Under the pieces are notes generated by a model. It was not told the origin of the DNA and did no database searches. It was given only the letters and a program-made list of their open reading frames with translations. 6,576 nucleotides of DNA from DASTRU01 sp035761045 (lineage in GTDB: Bacteria; Pseudomonadota; Gammaproteobacteria; Burkholderiales; Burkholderiaceae_E): the NCBI GenBank assembly GCA_035761045.1, contig DASTRU010000040.1, positions 1-6,576 of the forward strand, read 5' to 3'. A program made the translations under genes and the position numbers. Positions 1 through 6,576 of this stretch are shown here, in pieces (position 1 is the first letter of the stretch; every line of letters begins with the position of its first letter).

Positions 1-2132
1 GCTTCGTGGCCGCTGATGCCGGGCAGTCCAATGTCGAGCAACACCACGTCGGGCAAAAACTCGGCCGCGACATCGCACGCGCCGTCGCCGTCGTACGCGG
101 TGCGCGTTTCGTTCCCGCCCATGCGCAACGAGATCGCGAGACTGTCGGCGGCGTCGTGGTTGTCGTCCACCACCAACATGCGCAAGGAGGTCGTGACGGG
201 CGCTTGAATGATTTCGCGCATCGAAGTCGCGTGCGCCGCTGACGCATCGTTCACCACGGGCAGGCGGACCGTGAACTCGCAACCCATGCCACGGCCTTCG
301 CTATGCACGTCCACCGTTCCGCCATGCATATCGACCAAGCGCTTCACGAGTGCCAAACCAATCCCTAAACCGCCCTGCGCTCGTCCTAAGGTGCGGTCGA
401 TTTGCGTAAAAAGATCGAACACCCGATGCAGCATTTCGGGCGGAATGCCCATGCCGGTATCGCGAATCGACACCGCCACCAGTGGTCCTTCGCGGCGCGC
501 GCGCACCTCGATGCGGCCCCCTTCCTCGGTGTACTTGGCGGCGTTGTTCAACAAATTGGCGATCACCTGGGCAAGACGCACCGGGTCGGCATCCAGCACC
601 ACCGGCTCGGCGGGAAGATCGATCGTAAGGTGGTGCTTGCTTGCCTCGATCGAAGGGCTTGCGGTCTCGATCGCGCTATGCACGATGGACACTAGATCCA
701 CGCGTTCGCGTCGCAGCTCGATCTTGCCTCGCGTGATGCGCGAGACTTCGAGCAAGTCGTCCACCAATCGAACCATTTGCGCGACTTGCCGCTCCATCAT
801 GCCCACGACGTTCTTGCGTATCGCGTCGTCGGCATTCTTTAGTCGAAGAATGTGCAACCCATTGCGCACGGGCGCGAGCGGGTTGCGAAGTTCGTGCGCG
901 AGCATCGCAAGAAATTCATCCTTGCGACGATCGGCCTCGCGAAACATTTCTTCGGTGTGCTTGCGATCGGTGATGTCGAAGAACACGCCAACGAATCGAA
1001 CCGCGCGGCCCGCGTCGTCGTAAAAAAATCGACCGGCCGCGCGCGCCCAAATCAACTCGCCATCGGCGCGACGAATGTGATGTTCCGATCGAAAAAGATC
1101 GCGTTCCTTCTCCGCGCGCTGCCATTCGCCCAGCATGCGTTCGAGATCGTCAGGCGGAATCGCGTCTTGCCACATGCGCATTTCCGCGCGGCCGTCGGGC
1201 GTGGGTTCAAAGCCAAGCAAACGAAAATGACTGGCCGACCAATGCAACACGCCGGTGATCATGTCGTAATCCCACGTGGCGGCGTCGGCAATGGTCATCG
1301 ACATTTGCATGCGCTCTTCCGAGGCGCGCAACTCGTCTTCGATGCGCTTGCGCTCGGTGATATCAAGCGCCGAGACGATCAAGCCCGTGACATGGCCCTG
1401 GGCATCGCGCACGGCTTCGGCGTGAACGTCCCAATATTCAACGCGGCCTTCAAACGCCAAACGAATTTCGCGGCGCGCTCGGCCCCCGGTGTTCAACACT
1501 TCGGCCTTGAACCGCATTAGGTCGGCGACTTGTTCGTAGGGCAGCACTTCATCGTCGCGCTTTCCGATGATTTCGTATTGCCCGAACCGATCCGGGTTGT
1601 TGTACATCCACCGATAACGTAATTGCGCATCGGTTTCATAAACCAGGATGGGCGTATGCGCGAGCGCGACGCGAAAGCGCTGCTCGCTCTCGCGTAACTC
1701 GCGCACCATCGCGACGAGCGCTTGCTGTTGGGCATCGGCGTTTTGAGATCGGTTGGATGGGGCAGCGTATTTGTTGGCGGTGATATCGCGCACCACGACG
1801 AATACGCTGGCGGCGTGTCCTTGCGCGTCGCAAACGAGATTGACGGTTTCGCATACCCAGACGATTTCACCGGTCTTGCGCACGTAACGTTTTTCAATTT
1901 CGTAGCCCTGGCCGGTAGCCAACAACCGTTCGTGGTGCGTGCGATCGCGTTCGATGTCGTCGGGGTACACCAGTTGATGCGCCATCAATGCACACAGCTC
2001 GTTCGGGCCGAATCCCGTCATGTCGCAAAACGCGGCATTCGCGCGCAACACGCGCCGGTCATGCGCGTTGACATGCAACATGCCAACATCGCTCGCATCG
2101 AACAACCAATAGCAACCCGTGTCATCCATCAT
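1..2132 (-). CDS. Hybrid sensor histidine kinase (PAS-PAS-PAS-HisKA-HATPase-REC), 3' end cut by window edge
   Basis: The open frame runs 710 full codons without a stop and leaves the window inside a receiver domain. Domains in order: PAS about 5-120, a short linker, PAS about 148-265 (ending in DITERKR), PAS about 270-393 (ending in DITDRK), HisKA about 403-468 with phospho-acceptor His413 in LAHELRNPLAP, and HATPase_c about 510-626 with N box Asn526/Asn530, G1 box DTGMGIP (558-564) and G2 box GGLGIGLAL (587-595). The receiver starts near 650, with acidic pair Asp656/Asp657 and phospho-acceptor Asp700 in LLDIGLP. No signal peptide or membrane segment is visible, so it should be a soluble cytoplasmic sensor that autophosphorylates and passes phosphate to its own receiver. 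Ligand and cofactor are not evident. The start is the first of two tandem ATGs (2132 or 2129); an in-frame TGA lies at 2144-2142 and there is no good Shine-Dalgarno. It is divergent from the formaldehyde operon. The missing part is probably the rest of the receiver. Confidence 0.95.
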   Translation of the reverse strand, partial: MMDDTGCYWLFDASDVGMLHVNAHDRRVLRANAAFCDMTGFGPNELCALMAHQLVYPDDIERDRTHHERLLATGQGYEIEKRYVRKTGEIVWVCETVNLVCDAQGHAASVFVVVRDITANKYAAPSNRSQNADAQQQALVAMVRELRESEQRFRVALAHTPILVYETDAQLRYRWMYNNPDRFGQYEIIGKRDDEVLPYEQVADLMRFKAEVLNTGGRARREIRLAFEGRVEYWDVHAEAVRDAQGHVTGLIVSALDITERKRIEDELRASEERMQMSMTIADAATWDYDMITGVLHWSASHFRLLGFEPTPDGRAEMRMWQDAIPPDDLERMLGEWQRAEKERDLFRSEHHIRRADGELIWARAAGRFFYDDAGRAVRFVGVFFDITDRKHTEEMFREADRRKDEFLAMLAHELRNPLAPVRNGLHILRLKNADDAIRKNVVGMMERQVAQMVRLVDDLLEVSRITRGKIELRRERVDLVSIVHSAIETASPSIEASKHHLTIDLPAEPVVLDADPVRLAQVIANLLNNAAKYTEEGGRIEVRARREGPLVAVSIRDTGMGIPPEMLHRVFDLFTQIDRTLGRAQGGLGIGLALVKRLVDMHGGTVDVHSEGRGMGCEFTVRLPVVNDASAAHATSMREIIQAPVTTSLRMLVVDDNHDAADSLAISLRMGGNETRTAYDGDGACDVAAEFLPDVVLLDIGLPGISGHE

Positions 2133-2171
2133 TTTTAAAGTTCATGTCATCAACCTTTGGAGAGAAGACTA
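2133..2171. promoter_or_regulatory. 39-bp divergent intergenic region between the hybrid kinase and frmA
   Basis: This gap must hold the translation signals of both divergent genes, and probably part of their promoters. It is more AT-rich than its surroundings, with an atttttaaag stretch at 2131-2140 that could act as a weak -10 element, but I see no convincing -35/-10 pair. With so little space, at least one promoter or operator probably lies inside the first codons of the kinase gene. The call rests on gene geometry, not on a recognised motif. Confidence 0.4.
2159..2163 (+). promoter_or_regulatory. Ribosome binding site of frmA
   Basis: GGAGA lies 8 nt upstream of the ATG at 2172. This strong Shine-Dalgarno decides the start: a TTG at 2157 opens the same frame five codons earlier but overlaps this site, and the family's N-terminus (MKTRAAVAW) matches the ATG start. 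Confidence 0.8.
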
Positions 2172-3278
2172 ATGAAAACGCGAGCCGCTGTCGCCTGGAA
2201 AGCCAACGCCCCGTTAACGATTGAAACCGTTGATCTCGATGGCCCACGCGAGGGCGAAGTGCTGGTGGAAGTCAAAGCGACCGGCATTTGCCATACCGAC
2301 TACTACACGCTTTCGGGCGCCGATCCGGAAGGATTGTTTCCAGCCATCCTCGGGCATGAAGGCGCGGGCGTGGTGGTGGATGTCGGACCCAACGTAACGA
2401 GCTTGAAACGCGACGATCACGTGATTCCGCTTTACACGCCCGAATGCCGACAATGCAAATTCTGTCTATCTCGCAAAACCAATTTGTGCCAGCGCATTCG
2501 CGCCACGCAGGGCAAAGGGTTAATGCCCGATGGCAGCTCGCGCTTCTCGCTCGATGGCACGCCAATTTTTCATTACATGGGTACGTCCACGTTTAGCAAT
2601 TACATCGTGGTGCCCGAAATCGCGCTGGCTAAGATACGAGAGGACGCGCCGTTCGATACCGCGTGCTACATCGGCTGCGGCGTGACGACCGGCGTGGGCG
2701 CGGTGTTGTTTACCGCGAAGGTTGAGGCTGGCGCGAACGTGGTCGTGTTTGGTCTCGGTGGCATCGGCTTGAACGTCATTCAAGGCGCGAAGATGATCGG
2801 GGCCGACAAGATCATCGGCATTGACCTAAATCCCGAACGTGAAGCGATCGCGCGGCGATTCGGCATGACGCATTTCATTAATCCAAAAGACGTGCCCAAC
2901 GTGGTCGACGCCATCGTGCAATTAACCGACGGCGGCGCGGACTACAGCTTTGAATGCATCGGCAACACGACCACCATGCGCCAAGCATTGGAGTGCTGCC
3001 ATAAGGGTTGGGGGCAAAGCGTGATCATTGGCGTGGCCGAGGCCGGCGCGGAAATCAGCACGCGACCGTTTCAGCTCGTCACTGGACGGCGTTGGTTGGG
3101 TTCGGCCTTTGGCGGCGCGCGTGGACGCACGGACGTGCCAAAGATCGTCGACTGGTACATGGACGGCAAACTCAATATCGACGACCTCATCACGCATCGG
3201 CTTTCGCTCGATCGCATCAACGAAGGCTTCGATCTCATGAAGCGCGGCGAATCGATTCGCTCGGTCGTCGTTTACTAA
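2172..3278 (+). CDS. frmA: S-(hydroxymethyl)glutathione dehydrogenase / class III alcohol dehydrogenase
   Basis: Zinc- and NAD-dependent cytoplasmic enzyme that oxidises S-hydroxymethylglutathione, the spontaneous formaldehyde-glutathione adduct, to S-formylglutathione; the family also reduces S-nitrosoglutathione. It has 368 residues, the usual class III length. Catalytic zinc ligands are Cys40, His62 and Cys169, with Glu63 beside His62. The structural zinc ligands are Cys92, Cys95, Cys98 and Cys106. The Rossmann motif GLGGIG is at 194-199, and Asp218 at the end of the next strand indicates NAD rather than NADP. Arg110, in the IRATQGKGLMPDG stretch, matches the class III arginine (Arg115 of human ADH5) that binds the glutathione-type substrate, which separates it from ordinary alcohol dehydrogenases. 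One oddity is Arg80-Asp81-Asp82, where the family normally has Gly-Asp. It is first in a two-gene operon with fghA. The names adhC and flhA are used for the same gene elsewhere. Confidence 0.97.
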   Translation: MKTRAAVAWKANAPLTIETVDLDGPREGEVLVEVKATGICHTDYYTLSGADPEGLFPAILGHEGAGVVVDVGPNVTSLKRDDHVIPLYTPECRQCKFCLSRKTNLCQRIRATQGKGLMPDGSSRFSLDGTPIFHYMGTSTFSNYIVVPEIALAKIREDAPFDTACYIGCGVTTGVGAVLFTAKVEAGANVVVFGLGGIGLNVIQGAKMIGADKIIGIDLNPEREAIARRFGMTHFINPKDVPNVVDAIVQLTDGGADYSFECIGNTTTMRQALECCHKGWGQSVIIGVAEAGAEISTRPFQLVTGRRWLGSAFGGARGRTDVPKIVDWYMDGKLNIDDLITHRLSLDRINEGFDLMKRGESIRSVVVY

Positions 3279-3290
3279 GCGAGCCGCGCC

Positions 3291-4145
3291 ATGATGAGCG
3301 ACCTCACGGTATTGAACGAGCATGCGTGCTTTGGCGGCGTGCAAGGTTTTTACGAGCATCCGTCGGACGTGATTGGCGCGCCGATGCGCTTTGGCGTGTA
3401 CCGCCCGCCGCAGGCCACGCGGCATCGCGTGCCGGTGCTGGTGTACCTCGCGGGCCTGACGTGCACCGAGGAAACGTTCGCGATCAAGGCCGGCGCGCAA
3501 CGTTTGGCGGCAGAGCACGGGCTCATGCTCGTCACGCCCGATACGAGTCCGCGCAACACGGGTTTGCCCGGCGCGACCGATCGATGGGATTTTGGCGAAG
3601 GCGCGGGGTTTTATCTGGACGCGACACGATCGCCATGGTCCATGCGGTTTCGTATGGAAAGCTGGATCACGCGGGAATTGCACGCGCTGATTCCTAAGTA
3701 CTTCGCGGCCCGCGTCGATCGCGTCGGCATCTTCGGCCATTCAATGGGCGGACACGGCGCGTTGACGCTCGCGTTGAAGCATCCGTCGCTTTATCGCAGC
3801 GTCTCGGCGCTCGCGCCCATATGCGCGCCCATGCAATGCCCGTGGGGCCAACACGCCTTCGCGAACTACTTAGGCGATGATCGTTCGACCTGGGCCGCGC
3901 ATGATGCCGTCGCGTTGATCGAAGCCGGCGCGAAGGCGCCCTTCTTGCTCGTCGATCAAGGCTTAGGCGATAAGTTTTTGGACGAGCAACTCAAGCCCGA
4001 GCTGCTGGAAGCCGCCTGCGCGCGCATGGGTCAGGCCTTGCAATTACGCCGCCATGCGGGTTACGACCATGGGTATTACTTCATCGCGACGATGATGGCG
4101 GCGCACATCACGCACCACGCCACCGTGCTGAATCACGAAAACTAA
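3291..4145 (+). CDS. fghA: S-formylglutathione hydrolase
   Basis: Esterase D-type serine hydrolase that cleaves S-formylglutathione to formate and glutathione, the second step after FrmA. It has 284 residues, normal for the family, with an alpha/beta-hydrolase fold. Visible signatures are HACFGG near the N-terminus (11-16), GLTCTEE at 55-61, the nucleophile elbow GHSMGG with Ser151, a probable catalytic Asp227 in VDQGLGDKFL, and His260 in GYDHGYYFI. All triad residues are present. It follows frmA by 12 bp on the same strand, so the two are very probably co-transcribed. The Shine-Dalgarno is weak (GCGAG), which suggests translation coupled to frmA. Two tandem ATGs (3291 and 3294) make the exact start uncertain by one residue. 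The names frmB and yeiG are used for homologues. No signal peptide is seen, in keeping with a cytoplasmic role. Confidence 0.97.
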   Translation: MMSDLTVLNEHACFGGVQGFYEHPSDVIGAPMRFGVYRPPQATRHRVPVLVYLAGLTCTEETFAIKAGAQRLAAEHGLMLVTPDTSPRNTGLPGATDRWDFGEGAGFYLDATRSPWSMRFRMESWITRELHALIPKYFAARVDRVGIFGHSMGGHGALTLALKHPSLYRSVSALAPICAPMQCPWGQHAFANYLGDDRSTWAAHDAVALIEAGAKAPFLLVDQGLGDKFLDEQLKPELLEAACARMGQALQLRRHAGYDHGYYFIATMMAAHITHHATVLNHEN

Positions 4146-4223
4146 AACGCCCGTTGGTGCCAATACCTGAAAAAGTACCGCGATTCGCCTCAATCGCCTG
4201 CATTTGAACGGCGTGCGTCATTA

Positions 4224-4251
4224 GACAATCGTCGTTCGTTAACGATTAGTC
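4224..4251. repeat. Inverted repeat / bulged hairpin after fghA
   Basis: GAC-AATCGT at 4224-4232 pairs with ACGATT-A-GTC at 4242-4251: nine base pairs with a single bulged A at 4248 and a 9-nt loop. It also contains the perfect 10-bp palindrome TCGTTAACGA (4236-4245). No T-run follows, so it is not a canonical intrinsic terminator. It could be an operator for the downstream gene or a stabilising 3' hairpin of the frmA-fghA mRNA. Confidence 0.45.
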
Positions 4252-4289
4252 AGCGCACTCTTTCGCGGCGCGCCCGCTGCAAATGACGA

Positions 4290-4294
4290 AGAGG
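4290..4294 (+). promoter_or_regulatory. Probable ribosome binding site of the CHASE/PAS gene
   Basis: AGAGG lies 11 nt upstream of the ATG at 4306. The spacing is a little long, but this is the best purine-rich site and supports ATG 4306, the first possible start in the frame. Confidence 0.5.
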
Positions 4295-4305
4295 CGCTCG
4301 CCGCG

Positions 4306-6576
4306 ATGAAGCTCGATTTCAGACCGTTGCGCTTGTTCGTCGAACTGTTGGGCATCGTCGCCATAAGCGCGGCCGTCGTCACGATGGTCATGCCGGTGGT
4401 CGTGCTCGACATGTCCGCCGTAGCCCAGGCCCTGTTGGATGCCGCGATGGTGATCTTGGTGGCCGGTCCCGCCATCTTTTGGCGGTGCTTGGCCGCCACC
4501 CGGCGTATCGCTCGACAACAACGCGCGGCCGAACGCGGTCAACGGCCCGCGCCGCCGCGCCAGGGCACGTTGCGCTCGGCCATCCTGATTACCGCCATCG
4601 CGCAAATCGTGGGTCTTGTCATGACCCTAAGCGCGGTGGTTTGGATCAAGCAGCAGATCGACGCGCAAACCGCGCGCCGCTTCGAGCGCCAAGTCGAAAA
4701 CATCGAAGCCAATGTGATGCTGCGCTTTCAGCGGCCGATTTATGGCGTCAAGGGTTTACGAGGCATTTATGCGGCGAACGCACGGGTATCGAGCGCGAGC
4801 TTTCGCGCGTACGTGGAATCGGGCCAAATCGAGCAAGAGTTTCCGGGCGTGCGCGGGTTTGGTTTCATTCAACCGGTAAAACGCGCGGACCTAAATCGAT
4901 TCATCGCCGCCGAGCGAGCGGATCAAGGCGGGACGTTCTCGGTCATTAGCTTGGGCGAACACGACGATTTGTTCGTCATCAAATTAATCGAGCCGTTGTC
5001 GCTCAACGTCGCCGCGTGGGGGTATGACATCGCGTCCGAACCCGCGCGTCGCGAAGCGGCCGAACGCGCGATCGCCACCGGCGAACTGACGTTGACCGCG
5101 CCCGTGCCATTACGGCAAGCCGACGCCCGCAATCTCGGGGTGTTGTACATGCTGCCGATTTACCGCGCGGGCGCCGATCCAACCACGATCGAGCAACGCC
5201 GCGACGCATTGGTCGGCATCGCCTACGCGCCCGTGGTGATCACGGAATTGATGGAAGGCTTTTCGCAGCTGCACGACCCGGGATTACGGTTGGAATTGTT
5301 CGACCGTCGAGCGGGCAACAACTTTGTTCTGTTCTCGTCGCAACCAGCGGAATCTCCCAAGCACGCCGCCCACAATCTCCATGCCGAGCAACGAACGGCT
5401 ACACGGTTATTGAAGCTTGGCGGCCGCGAACTGGTGCTGCATGTTGAAAGCACGCCCGCGTTCGAAGCCAGTACCGATCGATCGAGCCTGTTGTCGGCCG
5501 CCGTGGGCGGCATGTTCATGAGCTTCGTGCTCGCGTTGGCCGCGTGGTTGCTCGCTTCGGGACGCGTGCGCGCGCAATCGCTCGCGCATCGCATGACGGC
5601 CGACTTGGATCGTTTAGCCAAAGTCGTGCAACGCACGTCGAACGCGGTGTTGATCACCGATGCCGACTTTCGCGTGCAATGGGTCAACGACGGCTTTACT
5701 CGGTTGTCGGGCTATACCTTGGACGACGTCAAGGGACGTCAGCCCAGCGAGGTTTTACATAGCCCGCTGACATCACCGGATGACATTCGGCGCATTGGCG
5801 AGGCCGTCGCGGCGGGCACGAGTTATCGCGGCGAGATCGTGAACCGTTCACGCGATGGGCGCGATTACTGGCTTGAAGTGGATTTGCAACCGTTGCGCAA
5901 CGACCAAGGCGAACTCACTGGTTTCATGACGATCGAAACCGACATCACCGCCTTGAAGAACGCCGAAACTCGCGCCGAAGCGGCGTTGCGCGAGACGAAA
6001 GCGTTGTTTGAAACGATTCATATGCACGCGATCGTGTCGGTCACCGATCGCGGTGGCCGCATTACCGATGCGAACGAAGCGTTTTGCAAGATCAGCGGTT
6101 ACACGCGCGAGGAGTTGATCGGGCAAAACCATCGCATCGTGAATTCCGGCGTGCAACCGCGCGCGTTCTGGGAAGAGATGTGGGCCATGATCAGCGCGGG
6201 TAAGCCGTGGCGCGGCGAAATTTGCAATCGCGCCAAGGATGGCGCGCTGTATTGGGTCGACAGCATCATCGCGCCCTTCGTCAGCATCGACGGGCGCATC
6301 GTCAAGTACGTGTCGATTCGCACCGACATCACCACACGTAAAACCGCCTCGCGCGAACTCGCGGCAGAGCGCGAACAGCTCGCCAACATCTTGCGCGGAA
6401 CCAATGCCGGCACATGGGATTGGAACGTTCAAACCGGCGAGGTGCGCTTTAACGAACGCTGGGCCGACATCGTCGGCTACACCTTGGCCGAGCTAGCGCC
6501 GCTGAGCATTCGCACGTGGACATCGCTTGCGCATCCGGACGACCTGCGGCGCTCGGGCGACTTATTGCAACGGCAC
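4306..6576 (+). CDS. Membrane-bound CHASE-PAS-PAS-PAS sensor protein, C-terminal output domain beyond the window
   Basis: The frame is open for 757 codons to the right edge with no stop. Layout: a hydrophobic hairpin at about 8-34 and 38-60, a basic loop at 65-90, a third membrane segment at about 90-113, a periplasmic CHASE domain at about 135-385, and a fourth membrane segment at about 394-418. The CHASE domain is recognised by the WGYDIASEPARR stretch (238-249) followed by ATGELTLT (257-264). Cytoplasmic PAS domains follow at about 432-553, 563-678 and 690 onward; the first two end in DIT (546-548 and 674-676). The second carries HRIVNSG (609-615) and RGEICNRAKDG (636-646), a common redox/aerotaxis-type PAS subtype. 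The third is a PAS_3 type and is cut off. Such proteins usually end in a GGDEF, GGDEF-EAL or histidine kinase module; which one cannot be seen here. It should sense an unknown extracellular ligand plus cytoplasmic cues. It is probably transcribed separately from fghA. Confidence 0.93.
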   Translation, partial: MKLDFRPLRLFVELLGIVAISAAVVTMVMPVVVLDMSAVAQALLDAAMVILVAGPAIFWRCLAATRRIARQQRAAERGQRPAPPRQGTLRSAILITAIAQIVGLVMTLSAVVWIKQQIDAQTARRFERQVENIEANVMLRFQRPIYGVKGLRGIYAANARVSSASFRAYVESGQIEQEFPGVRGFGFIQPVKRADLNRFIAAERADQGGTFSVISLGEHDDLFVIKLIEPLSLNVAAWGYDIASEPARREAAERAIATGELTLTAPVPLRQADARNLGVLYMLPIYRAGADPTTIEQRRDALVGIAYAPVVITELMEGFSQLHDPGLRLELFDRRAGNNFVLFSSQPAESPKHAAHNLHAEQRTATRLLKLGGRELVLHVESTPAFEASTDRSSLLSAAVGGMFMSFVLALAAWLLASGRVRAQSLAHRMTADLDRLAKVVQRTSNAVLITDADFRVQWVNDGFTRLSGYTLDDVKGRQPSEVLHSPLTSPDDIRRIGEAVAAGTSYRGEIVNRSRDGRDYWLEVDLQPLRNDQGELTGFMTIETDITALKNAETRAEAALRETKALFETIHMHAIVSVTDRGGRITDANEAFCKISGYTREELIGQNHRIVNSGVQPRAFWEEMWAMISAGKPWRGEICNRAKDGALYWVDSIIAPFVSIDGRIVKYVSIRTDITTRKTASRELAAEREQLANILRGTNAGTWDWNVQTGEVRFNERWADIVGYTLAELAPLSIRTWTSLAHPDDLRRSGDLLQRH

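Larger units (their letters stand above)
4146..4305 (+). other. 160-bp intergenic region between fghA and the CHASE/PAS gene
   Basis: No gene is visible. It holds a bulged hairpin at 4224-4251 and, near the end, the likely Shine-Dalgarno of the downstream gene. TAGACA at 4222-4227 is one base from a consensus -35, but the best -10 candidates at the right spacing (around 4244-4250) match only three of six bases, so a sigma-70 promoter is not established. The reading frame of the downstream gene is open back to a TAA at 4240-4242 but has no ATG, GTG or TTG before 4306. Confidence 0.5.

Noticed and set aside
208..1023. Long plus-strand open frame of 271 codons opposite the kinase
   Set aside because: Lies antisense to the HisKA/HATPase/PAS region with clear motifs; its own translation is Arg/Ser-rich with no recognisable domain, typical of GC-rich shadow frames.
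1018..1060. Possible frameshift in the kinase at the poly-A tract
   Set aside because: Translation through the tract stays in one frame, with PAS residues on both sides leading directly into DITDRK and the HisKA domain.
852..1520. Plus-strand open frame of 222 codons
   Set aside because: Antisense to the kinase PAS domains; composition is an artefact of the opposite-strand codons and there is no ribosome binding site or family signature.
2068..2096. Perfect TTGACA as a -35 element for frmA inside the kinase gene
   Set aside because: At 17 or 18 bp spacing the -10 position reads gctcgc or ctcgca, with no resemblance to TATAAT, so it is likely chance within coding sequence.
2157..2171. TTG start five codons upstream for frmA
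   Set aside because: It overlaps the Shine-Dalgarno GGAGA; the ATG at 2172 has ideal spacing and matches the family N-terminus.
2922..3740. Minus-strand open frame of 272 codons spanning the frmA-fghA junction
   Set aside because: It overlaps two confidently identified genes and has no domain signature; high-GC antisense openness explains it.
4153..4165. Short TTGG-TG-CCAA inverted repeat just after fghA as a terminator
   Set aside because: Only four base pairs with a 2-nt loop and no T-run; too weak to call.
5848..6432. Minus-strand open frame of 194 codons opposite the PAS domains of the right-hand sensor
   Set aside because: The plus-strand frame is continuous and carries PAS motifs throughout this stretch; the antisense frame shows no recognisable protein.

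Overview
The window is GC-rich (roughly 60% by eye) and gene-dense, with glutathione-dependent formaldehyde detoxification flanked by large multi-PAS sensor proteins. Glutathione-linked formaldehyde oxidation together with a PAS-rich hybrid kinase and a CHASE/PAS membrane sensor points to a Gram-negative proteobacterium, most likely beta- or gammaproteobacterial. No gene here fixes the genus. I see no RNA gene, CRISPR array, insertion sequence or phage gene.

Layout. (1) Positions 2132 down to 1, minus strand: a cytoplasmic hybrid sensor histidine kinase with three PAS domains, HisKA, HATPase_c and the first part of a receiver domain. It runs off the left edge. (2) A 39-bp divergent gap at 2133-2171. 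(3) Positions 2172-3278, plus strand: frmA/adhC, a class III alcohol dehydrogenase acting as S-(hydroxymethyl)glutathione dehydrogenase, followed 12 bp later by fghA/frmB (3291-4145), S-formylglutathione hydrolase. Both are complete with all expected catalytic residues. (4) A 160-bp intergenic region with a bulged hairpin. (5) From 4306 to the right edge, plus strand: a membrane sensor with four predicted TM segments, a periplasmic CHASE domain and at least three PAS domains. Its output domain lies outside the window.

How the genes work together. Formaldehyde reacts spontaneously with glutathione; FrmA oxidises the adduct to S-formylglutathione and FghA hydrolyses that to formate and glutathione. 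Instead of a FrmR-type or LysR-type repressor next to the operon, a hybrid kinase is transcribed divergently only 39 bp away. By analogy with two-component control of this pathway in Paracoccus (FlhSR) and Rhodobacter (RfdRS), the kinase is a candidate formaldehyde-responsive regulator, but this is inference from position only. The CHASE/PAS gene is separated from fghA by 160 bp and is probably an independent unit.

Nothing here looks like a wholly new system. The points most worth a second look are the kinase-formaldehyde operon pairing, the unresolved output of the CHASE/PAS protein, a Gly-to-Asp change in a conserved turn of FrmA, and a strong excess of the palindrome CGATCG.
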